Assembly (NCBI GenBank): GCA_001599595.1
Contig: BCHH01000004.1
Coordinates: forward strand, 1,009,997-1,073,996
DNA from: Beverwykella pulmonaria
Lineage: Eukaryota; Ascomycota; Dothideomycetes; Pleosporales; Melanommataceae
DNA: 64,000 bases
Reading direction: 5' to 3'
Of the stretch, positions 11,950-21,332 are shown piece after piece. The first letter of the stretch is position 1. Each line of letters opens with the position of its first letter. Made by a program: the position numbers and the translations under genes. The notes beneath the pieces were generated by a model that saw nothing but the letters and a program-made list of their open reading frames with translations, had not been told where the DNA came from and searched no databases.

Positions 11950-12590
11950 GTCATTGCAAGGGCATGCACACATGAGAACCCTACAGACTTTTGGCTTCGC
12001 AAGCTTATTCGATGAGAAGGAGGGAAAGACAGGAGAGAAGAAAAATTGGAACCTTTTATCACATCAAAATTTGGAAGTCGAAATCTTCCAAGTCTATTTA
12101 TCACTCCGGCCTGCAGGAAGTAGGTAGTTTGGTTGTGGAACGCTTGTATTGGGGGCCAGAGCTCGTCTCGCCTCACGTAATTGACCGATAGGCTCGTACT
12201 CAGGCTCGTGATAGGCCCCGTGAGCGTTGTGCTTGCCTTGAAGCTTGCCGTGAGCTTAGCAAGACAGGCCTATCAGAGTAGAGATAGTAGAGCTTCTCTA
12301 TCGATCAGTGAGGTGTTGATCCGCCTGAACGGAGACCGAGACGAAGCTGGGAGATGCTATCTAAAAAACAAAAACAAAAACAATGCTAAAAGGGACGGCG
12401 GGTGGGTGATTCAAATCGTCGATCAAGCGTCGCGTGAGAGGCTTGATGAGATGAGCTCACATGAGGTGGATGTGATGAGGCTGAGATATCTCGTCGCGAG
12501 AATTCTTGTAGATGAGGAGCTTGGCAGCCTAACTGTAAATAGAACAATATATTTTCCTTTCCTTCCCTCCACCCTCTTACAAAGCACCAT
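11950..12590. other. Convergent intergenic with an inverted repeat
   Basis: This spacer lies between two converging genes. A perfect 9-base inverted repeat, TGATAGGCC at 12209-12217 and GGCCTATCA at 12267-12275, could form a stem with a 49-base loop. GATAGGC also occurs once more at 12187. No coding motif is recognised in the long open frame 12181-12909. Confidence 0.4.
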
Positions 12591-13093
12591 CTATCCAACA
12601 ACACTATCCGCCTCCACAACCCCAGCCCCAGCGCACGAAAAACCCGCTCCTAACCCACAACTCAGCGCTATGCTCCCCGTTCCTGTAACCGTGACATTCG
12701 CCCCATCAATAAGAACCGTTTGCGTGACCGTTAACACTATGTCACATCTCATTAGCCCCTTTTCCACCTTTCCTACTCATCTTAATACATACCTTGACTC
12801 GTTGATGTTCTCTCACCCGTCACATATGAGAACGTCTTGTCGGTGCAGGTACTCGTCTCCTGTGGCACATTCCTCGGAACAAAAGACCAGTGACACGTCA
12901 CAGGAGTGATATTGCCAGAGTAATAAACAGTGACGTCCCGCGTCATGATGCCGACGGAAGGCACAGACTCGGTTCGGTAGCTGGTGAAGTTCCATGAGCC
13001 AAATTCCCCGGCCCGGGGGAGGAGTGCGGATGGGATGGAGACGGCCCGGGCGAGGGATGCAGAGGCGGCGAGGAGGGGGACGGAGAAACGCAT
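12591..13093 (-). CDS. Small secreted four-cysteine protein, possibly AA1-like
   Basis: Two exons on the minus strand (13093-12817 and 12736-12591) encode 140 residues. The acceptor chosen (ATAG at 12740-12737) restores phase 1 and avoids the stop that the preceding AG would create. Residues 1-17 form a signal peptide (MRFSVPLLAASASLARA). The mature chain is rich in beta-prone Thr and Val (VTVYYSGN, TQTVLIDGANVTVTG) and has four cysteines (PVTC, TSTC, ALSC, FSC), enough for two disulfides. Size, cysteine spacing and strand content recall the AA1-like (Alt a 1) secreted beta-barrel family, but I cannot confirm that. Function unknown. Confidence 0.7.
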
Positions 13094-13997
13094 CGTGAAA
13101 TAATATTAGAATTGAGATATAGAAACGTGCGTGGAAGTTCTAGTCAGAGAATTTGCGGCCCATGCTACTTAAATATATATCAATGAAGGATCACTTATAC
13201 CTCGCATACAATTATTGCAATAACATTTCCTACCTTCCAAGAAGGGTTACTCTTCGTAAGGCCTCCTATGCTTCTTTCGTATGAGGCACTGTACCTAACA
13301 TCTCGAGAGGAGTTCAAGTAAGGCTAATTTCCTTTCGTCTCCATAAAAGTCATAGCCTTCCGAGTATCGGAAGAAGAAAATACGTTTTAAGCCTCACAGG
13401 ATCAGAATGCGCCTAGAAATAGACGTTCCTGATCCTTCGCGGCTCGTAAAAAGGTATTGGACAATAGCTGCCTGGGTCTGCTTACGCCCAGAGCGCCAGG
13501 AACCGGTCAGGAACGGTCCACTTATTTTACCTACAGGTATTATGTTCTGAGATCAGACCATTGACTTCGCCGAGGAGAATCACAAGTTCGCTACGACTTT
13601 GTGGCAAGGCAGACTTGACTAACACTGAGTTCAAGCTGCTATAGTACTGATGCCCTATTTGAAACGAGATAGTGTCTGATTCGCTGGGTACTAGAATCCA
13701 CATCTAAAGACAAAGCTAGTACTAAAGGGGAAATCGGGCGAGGTTTCTAATTCCCTCTACAATGACCACAGTCTTGCTTTGAGGTATATCAGACAAGCAA
13801 CAGCACACAAAAATCGAGACAGCTGTATGATAATCCGTTATGGGCGTTGACCTTCGAGAGCATAGGTTTACGGCTGGAACAGCCTGCTTTAGGCCTCCGT
13901 TCCGCTTTAGGCATCACATCAGGGAATACAACCTAACCCCACTCTCCAGGCCTCGAACCTCACGCCATTGCCATCTCTTCCGACCACACTATCCCAA
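13094..13997. other. Intergenic between divergent genes
   Basis: This is the shared upstream region of the secreted-protein gene (minus) and the alpha/beta hydrolase (plus). No ORF of note and no recognised element; several short AGG/CCT-rich runs occur. Confidence 0.5.
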
Positions 13998-14828
13998 ATG
14001 CCATATTTCGAGCACAAAGACGTGAGACTTTTCTACACTACTGCCGGCACTGGGCCGCCCATCCTCCTCCTCCACGGCTGGGCCTGCGACTCCCACGACT
14101 GGTCCTTCCAAATCCCCCTCCTCATATCTCTCAACTACCGCGTGATTGCGCTAGACCAACGCGGACATGGCCGTTCCAGCATTCCACAATCTCTCGATGC
14201 CTACACGCCAAAACACTTCGCAGATGATGCCGTCGCACTCCTACATTATCTCGAAGCCGAACCTGCTATCATAATAGCTCACTCTATGGGCACTGTGATC
14301 ACGTCCGTCCTAGCTGTCGAATATCCAGATGTGGTCAAGGCGCTCGTCCTGGCCCACCCAATTTACAGCGGCGTACCCGACGCTCTTCCCGAGATGGCCG
14401 CAGCGATGATCGTGGACCCTTCTCGCGCGCCCGAAATGGCCGCCGATTTCTTCGCAAAAGTGATGTACACGCCCCAAACTCCCGAGTGGTTGAAGACGTG
14501 GCAGCTACGGCGCGTGCTGGGCGTAGATCCCATCGCTCTTTCGGGGTGTCTCAATGGACTGGTAGGTGTGTTTGGGTCAGTGATGGGGCGGAGTGAGGAG
14601 ACCAAGGCGTTTATGCGACAACGGAAGGGTCCAAGACTGGTGGTGTGTACGCTGGAATTAGCGCCGGCGTGGGAGCACGAGATTGGGCGGGATGAAGATG
14701 TAGATGCGATTCATGAGCTGAACGAGGGGACGTTTTCGCACATGGTGAAGAGTGAGGAGTTTAATGGTATTTTGAAGGATTGGTTGCAGGCTTTGCGGGA
14801 ACCAGGGACAGAGAAAGGGTTAAAGTAA
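13998..14828 (+). CDS. Alpha/beta hydrolase
   Basis: This is a single-exon gene of 276 residues. I start it at MPYFEHKDVRLFY because family members begin with this strand; an in-frame ATG 30 bases earlier would add only ten residues. LLLHGWACDSHDW supplies the oxyanion-hole HG, LDQRGHGRS is the strand-4 motif, and the nucleophile elbow is AHSMG with Ser at about residue 96 (the first Gly of G-x-S-x-G is Ala). The histidine is probably the one in GTFSHMV at about residue 248. The acid residue is not obvious. The type acts on esters, lactones or epoxides, and the substrate cannot be told. No signal peptide, so probably cytosolic. Confidence 0.88.
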   Translation: MPYFEHKDVRLFYTTAGTGPPILLLHGWACDSHDWSFQIPLLISLNYRVIALDQRGHGRSSIPQSLDAYTPKHFADDAVALLHYLEAEPAIIIAHSMGTVITSVLAVEYPDVVKALVLAHPIYSGVPDALPEMAAAMIVDPSRAPEMAADFFAKVMYTPQTPEWLKTWQLRRVLGVDPIALSGCLNGLVGVFGSVMGRSEETKAFMRQRKGPRLVVCTLELAPAWEHEIGRDEDVDAIHELNEGTFSHMVKSEEFNGILKDWLQALREPGTEKGLK

Positions 14829-15204
14829 TTTCACGTTGGGTTGTAAATGGGACCTCAGAAGCACACAATTCAAACGCCTCTGCACTTGGCAGCGATTGTT
14901 CCATAAGAACAAGGGGTTCGATGTGGTCCTTTTCACTTCTGGAATTACGAGATATGAATGCTACGTTCTGCTTTGCCACTGTCACTTCCAGCCGACATAG
15001 AAATTACACTAACAAGAACGCGCGCTGACTTCTTCAACATAAATTGTCTCACTTAACAGTTTACGCTCGCCTGTGCGAAACGATGAAGTTATTCTTTCCC
15101 TCAATGTGCTCGTTGTGTTCATGATGGCCCACCTTTTCGACAGCTTCCATCGCCCATTGACGAGTTCTTTATCTTCGAACACTTCTCACTGCTAACCTTC
15201 ACCT
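14829..15204. other. Intergenic
   Basis: Three-prime flank of the hydrolase and of the transporter remnant. Nothing recognised. Confidence 0.5.
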
Positions 15205-15620
15205 CTAATGTATATAGTGATTCGACTTACGGAAAGCCAACTCCTCGAGCGCCTTGTTCGAAGTCTCTGGGAACAGGAAGTAGATGAAGGTGATTTCGAA
15301 GCGCAGCCAGCAGTGGTACACGATGAGACATTTCCAGCTGATATTTCGAAGCCCGATGGGGTTCACGAAAGTAGTAACGAAGCCAGTCAAACGGCCGAAG
15401 AACTAGAAGACCGCGATTCCGCGCGAGAGCTCCATGAAAAGCCAGATTTCAATCATGTAAGCTGAGAGAGCACAGTTAGCAAAGATCTATTCGAGAGTTG
15501 AGAGGGAATTTGTGACTTACTATATGTAAGGGCATTGTATCCAATGTTAGAGCACGGGAATTACATAAAGATGAAGTAGACTTTTGAGATGCTAGCAGCT
15601 TGATTGTGGCCACCAGCAAG
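15205..15620 (-). pseudogene. Remnant of an MFS sugar transporter (C-terminal part)
   Basis: The minus strand reads TGFVTTFVNPIGLRNISWK, then a membrane segment ending in FLFPETSNKALEELAF. This is the end of helix 11, helix 12 and the PET motif of fungal hexose/lactose-type permeases. Just upstream, after an in-frame TAG, comes AYMIEIWLFMELSRGIAVF, matching the Y-x-x-E-I-L-P-x-x-x-R-x-KG helix 10-11 loop with most polar residues changed. Before that a GTAAGT ... CTCAG intron is still visible, and in front of it a worn helix with another stop (KVYFIFM, stop, FPCSNIGYNALTY). The N-terminal helices cannot be found. The stops and lost motif residues mark it as a pseudogene. Confidence 0.7.
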
Positions 15621-18559
15621 CTTGGCTGGCTGTCCCTTCTTTATTCTGGTACACCAAGCAGTGTAGCAGCACAGAAGAGAGATTTATAAGTGAGGTAAAG
15701 TGTACGATGTTTGAATCAGGGAATGAACGAGGAGATGATAAAAGTATTGACTAGAGCCCAGCACGAGTTGGCAAGACTCAGCTTCTACTTCGTGGTGGAC
15801 TTCGTGATTTCAACTATGCCCAGTAGGTTATCAAAGTAGTATCCAATATGATATTTTAGTATTTTATTTCACTACGATGGATGGTTATACCCGTGAGATG
15901 AGCGTATTTCCAGACCACTGAGTGAACTCCAGCCTCGACGTGGTCAGTAGACGACGGCGCATGGCAGCGGTGGAAAACAGGTCCATTCATCTATGGGCAG
16001 ATACCTTTCTCTCTAGTTGGATCGTCGAGCGGATCTGCATCATTTCGGTCTTCACAATCTCAGATTCGTGGTCGTCTTTAGCGTGACATCTGATAAGAAT
16101 GGCCTCGCCTCCGTATCTCTGTTATGACTAATCAGCCCGCACGGCGACTGCGGTAGAGTATAAATGAAGATTGTTTGAAGGGCGAATAGCGCTATTTTCA
16201 AGAAGGATGGGATTCTCCAGCTCTAGTTATTGTGAATTTTGTTAGTACCAAATACGATCCCACAGCTACAACTTCACAATGAGTTATGCGATATTGACAA
16301 AGAAAGGTCATAAAATCTCTCCGTTCTGAAGGCTCATACAAAATATTTTGCTTGCGCTTCTTCAAATTTCATTACCGTTAATTTGTGCTATCCTTATGAG
16401 ATCGTTCGGCTTGAATATATTAGTTCATTGACAGATTTGAGTCTGGCGCTGAGCCCGTCCAGACGATTACAAATATTCGATTCTAACTCGTCCACGCAGG
16501 CGGTTCAGGAGGCTGATAGTGAAACAAGTTTCTCAATGTGATACCAGGAGTTCAGAGCGCCAAGTCCATCTAAGGAGGGATATGCAGCCATTCACATATC
16601 TTGTCAGCCTCTGTTACATCTAACTGCTCCACTCACTTTTCAAGATACTTGATGTGATATGTCCCCGGAAACTTCACGAAGTTTGTCGATATCCCTTTTG
16701 CGTGTAGTATTAATCTCCGATCTAGTCAGCAAGGGCCTGTTGTGGAATATGATGTCTTGTCCGCAATTACCTTGTATCATAATCAATCTCTTGTTCAGCC
16801 TACTGTAGGAGACGAGCTCACAGGATCTATCACTTTAAAGTACTGGTTTACAACTACTGTCTATCTACTTCTGCTATAATATCCTTCTCCTTACATATGA
16901 GCTTTTCTTAGCTTATTTTCGATCGTATTGGCGTAAATGCATACACGATTTAAGTTACTAACGCTAAGCACCGAGAAAAGATAGCAAGCTCGCTGTCGGG
17001 CGTGTTTGCCAACATGCACGGCGTATCAGCAACATGTTCTGCAGACAAAAGGGCAAGGGAGATTTATATAAAATATAAAATAAAATGACTTATGCTTCAT
17101 GCACACCAGCTTTTGTGAATTTTTCACATGCTCTTTGAAAAAAAAGGAAAGGGTGTTTATCAAAATAGGAAGATAGGCAATGATTTATCTTTTTTCTCTC
17201 TACGTGTATTGGCACCATGTTCCCCGGGAAGCGAGAGGGACTACTTATAAGAAAGACAATCTGACCTATGCTTCTTGTTGTCCTTAATTATGTATGCCAA
17301 CATCACGTTCTTTGAAGAGAAGGGGAAAGATGCTTACGGAAAAGAGAATCGACCGGTTACTCACCAGGGTTCTAAGCTAACAGTTCATATATCGTTACGA
17401 GAAAGGAGACAGAAGATAGCAAATTAAACATATGCACACATGCATGGGCAGGGTCAGCCTGCGATTGGGCTAGCGAAGCAAGGCAAAGATGGGACTCTCA
17501 GCGAATCGAGAAATACATTTTGGCTATGTGCATCATCCCGAGATCCTACAATACAAGCAGCAGAGTACAACGACATGTGAGATAGGGAGACTTAGAGAAT
17601 TGAAATCAAAAAATATCTTCATCGATGGTCTGGCTGCTATCAGTAGAGTTCAATGAGTTAGGGATGGAAAACCTGGTGAATTTAGCCCAAGTCCCGCGCG
17701 AGGACCATTACTGGAATGATTGTGAAATATGGTAGCAGAAAGCAACACAATAAACGCGAGATACTTAATAGAGTCAACCAAAAGCTACGATGCATAGCCA
17801 GGAATCTGCGAAAGATTAGCAAAAGAAATCAGAATGGAAAAGGGGGAACTTAGCTAACCGAGATCAGTGTTTTGCGAACGGTTTGATATGCCTGCTGTCA
17901 GTTTTCGGATGAAGCTTTGATGAATAGGGGAATGGAGAAACTGAGCAGAGAGTGACCAACGGCAACGAATGCCATTCATCTCTCCCTTAGCTCGATTCCT
18001 ACGATCTCAAAAGTGAGAAAATCCATAGGCTTGAACTGATTTTCACCTACCTCGACCTATCTTGACCTGCCTCGACGCCAATTCCACCGCCGCTTAAATC
18101 AGACCCCCACCCTCCTCCTACACCTTAACACTACAACGACCTCGCACCGCTATCGACTATACTCGCTTCGCTCAATTCTCCCTCCGTAGCACAATTACAG
18201 CACTAACCTTTCCGCCTGGCATCACCTATTTCGATGACAAGTCGTCAGACCTCGACCTTCCTCGACTCAAATCACGCACCAATCAAACAGATGCTTTGCC
18301 TCCACGCCTGCCTCCACGCCCTGATAAAATACTAGGCCGATCAACGCTCCCGATATTTCTCGCCCTCATTTACTCGAACCATGCTATGCTCTACCCACTG
18401 AGCGACATCCAACCAACCCTACTTCCCCCCGCGCTCAATCCATCTAAGTCAGGATGCCGAATCCCGCGATGCCTATTGCTGCGTAAGCCTCACTTCCGTA
18501 CAGTATACGCTAGAGAGCTTACACTGTCACCGATTCCACAACCATTGTCCCTTCAAAAC
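15621..18559. other. ORF-poor decayed stretch
   Basis: No frame on either strand stays open for 60 codons between 15466 and 18295, which is unusual at this base composition. Faint coding traces exist: on the minus strand at about 16560-16400 one frame reads a helical segment (WYHIEKLVSLSAS, stop, then CNRLDGLSARLKSVNELIY). At about 18045-18270 the plus strand repeats CTCGACC-like words and is strongly pyrimidine-rich, like a promoter or leader, but it leads only to a 34-codon reading. No terminal repeats were found by eye. Confidence 0.4.
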
Positions 18560-19530
18560 TAGTGTGCATAACTCAAACGTGTTTTCAAGACGGAGCTAGA
18601 TGGAGAAGCATATATACTTCTTACGGCAGAGAAACAGAATCGGAGGACAAACACAATACATGAACGTTGGGATAGCAAAGACAGCCAGAACACTACGTAC
18701 TTGTAAGCGTACACCATCGTGGTCATGCGTACAATCGCACCGATATTAGTAACGCAATTGCAGTAGGCAATCACACGTTCAGTTGTAACCTTGGTGTCGA
18801 CGATTACGCGCTGACTCTTCTTATCGCGCGTTATTTTGAGTTCTGTTAGGATTTGTTCGACAATAGGTGTCAAGATATTAAGTTTTATTTTCACATTAGC
18901 AAGTATCCAGGATGAGGCATTAAAGGTTCGGACTTCAAAGCCCCATATCCAACTACCATCAAGATTACCCCTAGTAGCAATGGAACTAATGCTGCTTTGG
19001 GGTGTATGATGGCCGAGGGAACAGCAAAGAATATTATGGCCACGTGAGCGAGGAACATGAACGCATTTACTCGATGGAGCGTTTTATATCGGCCAAGGCA
19101 CTAGTCAGCAACAACGGCCCTTAGAAGAGTTGTTAAAGACATGAGAATAGATTTCGCTAGCATCAGCTACATTAGCCAGCAAATCAAATAAAGATAGAGA
19201 TACGCGCTTGGTGAAATTCCAGTCGATGCCCGCTGCCCCATGCTCAGAGCCCTCGATTGTCCATTATAGCCGGCACCAGCCGTAGAACCAAGTGGGCGAG
19301 GCTGCTGTATAAATTTCATAACTATATTAAGAGTGTTAGCAAGTCATATGATACCTCTAGAGGGCACAAGCAAATACGAACAACATATGTGCCATTAAGA
19401 CTCGCGGCCAAGAAAAATTGTAGAAGAAGTAGTCGTACAAATTGACCAAGAAATCGGACCAGAAACACGCCGAACGTGGCAAACGTCTTCATCTGTGATT
19501 TCAGAGTTGATGCCACTCGGAGTGGGTGCT
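18560..19530 (-). pseudogene. Decayed PTR2/POT family peptide transporter
   Basis: Proton-coupled oligopeptide transporters of fungi start with DEE-x-x-x-LRRVSG-x-I-P-W-SAF. Here the minus strand at about 19510-19430 reads ITDEDVCHVRRVSGPISWSI. At about 19320-19230 a second frame reads IQQPRPLGSTAGAGYNGQSR and then ALSMGQRASTGI, the family's first outer loop. After stops, LLLGVILMVVGYGALKSEP corresponds to helix 4 (normally LGTGGIK). The 18894-18559 reading gives TPIVEQ, SQRVIVDTKVTTERVIAYCN and TNIGAIVRMTTMVYAYKYV, and then the start of helix 6. Stops and frame changes separate all the parts, and the C-terminal helices are missing. The order of pieces is preserved, so this is one gene in decay. 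Confidence 0.75.
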
Positions 19531-20276
19531 GACCCGGTGCTCTAGGGCAGATTGTTGGTAGGATAGTTGACGCTATAGACACATTCTCGGTCTTTCAAAA
19601 TGGGTTGCAACGAGTTCTGTAACGGGTTGCTGCTCGTCCGAAAACGGGTTTAGTTTTGCAGACATTTTTGGAGGACTCAGGAAGCACCTTGAGAGTGGGG
19701 AATGAGTCAGTCTCCTCGACCAAAAGAACTCTGAATACAAGTCCTCGGCTGTTATCTGCTAATTTGAAATGGTAGTATTACGTGCTAACACAAAGAATGG
19801 AAGGCTTCGTGAACTCTTGCCTTCGATCTCTGTCAGAGAAGGGTAGCGAATCACCGTCGAGTTAGCGAACCAAGTTTCCATGATGCCAAAAGAAGAAGGC
19901 GGTTCCTCAGCAAAGAATTTTCCCAAAGCAGTGCTAGAGATATTTCATTGACGGTCATTTTTGCGAAATGACTAAAGGTATCGGCATGGTTCTGCTGATA
20001 GGGGAGGTATTGCCTATCCATCACAAAGCCAGATACTGACTGTACTATGGTCAGGGTGTTCGTCGTCCTGAAATCGAACTTGTGCGCTGACCTATCAGGT
20101 ACCGGACTTGAGAGTAAAATTCAGTTCGGTGTCATTTCGCCGTTGCTTGGGCTTTGATATGGGATGCGCATTACAGCTCTTGTAACTAGCTGACGGGACA
20201 GGCACCTGTTTTGAAAGTTCCCGCCCACAGGCTGCCGCAAGAACGCCTGCCATAACTTCTTCATGCGCATCTCCGC
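19531..20276. other. Intergenic
   Basis: No coding motif recognised on either strand. It separates the transporter remnant from the small membrane-protein gene. Confidence 0.5.
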
Positions 20277-20625
20277 CTAATGCTTCACATCCCCACCAAG
20301 CCAGTCCTTACACGGCTTCTCCCACGGCAGCCGATTCTTCTCGCACTCGGAGAGGTTATAAAAGTTCCATGCGACGAAACATATGGCGCCGAAGGTTGCT
20401 ATGAGGATAACGATAAGGAACAATAGGAGCATTGCCCTACAACACGCCGAACTGCGATGTCTGCGAGCACGGAGGATGTGGTGATGATGGTGGTGGACCT
20501 CGCGCACCTCGATGGTGCCGTAGCCGCCCGGATACGACGGCGGGGCTTCGACGACGACGGTTGCGGGATGCTGGATGCGAGTTAGTTGCTTAGCCTGGAA
20601 GATGAGTGTGCATACCTACAGCCAT
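20277..20625 (-). CDS. Short single-pass membrane protein with a polyhistidine run
   Basis: Exon 2 (20570-20277) encodes 97 residues. A two-codon first exon (ATG GCT, 20625-20620) fits a 49-base intron with donor GTAGGT and acceptor CCAG in phase 0, giving 99 residues. After a Pro/Tyr-rich N-terminus (APPSYPGGYG) come VREV and six consecutive His codons, then a basic stretch (RARRHR). A hydrophobic helix of about 21 residues follows (MLLLFLIVILIATFGAICFVA, residues about 50-70) and then a short tail with two cysteines (SECE, KPC). Basic residues before the helix predict a cytosolic N-terminus. This is close to a group of small fungal hypothetical proteins with poly-His near one helix. Function unknown. 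A start without the tiny exon would be M at 20507, just before the His run. Confidence 0.6.
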
Positions 20626-20874
20626 AGTTCTGGTAACACGCGGGCTTGTATTCCTCTAGGTTGTGTGATAGATGTGGTTGTCGTCGCTGGGAGCTAGAGG
20701 TGCCTGCAGCGTCGGGAAACTGACCTCGGGAAGATCACAAGGCCACGTGATCTCGTGATTGCGCCACTGGCTCTTTCCAACTTCATTTGCCGCGCTCAAC
20801 TCTCTCTCTAGTCTTCCGTCTCATTTTCATCAGTAAACTCACTCTTCTAACCAATGCAACACGCGATATAGCCA

Positions 20875-21332
20875 ATGTCTTGCTCCACTTTCTCTTTCTC
20901 CGACCTTGAAGGAACCGCGCTAGGAACCAACTGGAGACTTACCGCAACTTTCAGTTCTCAAGCCGACCGCAATGCCGAAACTCCCTTTGACAGATACGGG
21001 TCGAGTATGTGCATGTTGCTGAGAGTGCCTTAGGCCATGATTTGAAATACGCAAATGCTCATGGCGTGACTGGGACAGCTCAAGAGGGCCTTGAGATTTT
21101 GAGGCGCGGAAGAGTTTTTAGCAAGTCGCCGCTGTCCGATGCAGGTTCGTCTCTGATTTCCTTCGGACAGCTGACCTGTGAATAAACTGAGTCGCCTCAT
21201 GGCACAGACATTGCCCTATATTGGCGACGAACGCAGATTTTCAACTTCCCGAGGCCACTAGAGGAATATTTCCTTCCCGGCGCTAGGTCCTTGCTCGGCA
21301 CATTGTCGGCTCACCCGAGATCCAGGAATTGA
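20875..21332 (+). CDS. Possible small hypothetical protein with three exons
   Basis: Three segments, 20875-21004, 21079-21144 and 21208-21332, join in phase at both junctions to give 106 residues. Both introns have the usual length (74 and 63 bases). The first has donor GTATGT and acceptor GACAG; the second has donor GTTCGT and acceptor CACAG. The product starts MSCSTFSFSDLEGTALG, continues with LEILRRGRVFSKSPLSDA and IALYWRRTQIFNFPRPLEEY, and ends ARSLLGTLSAHPRSRN. No signal peptide, helix pair or motif is recognised. The proposal rests only on consistent splicing and protein-like composition, so it could be a chance assembly. Confidence 0.35.
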
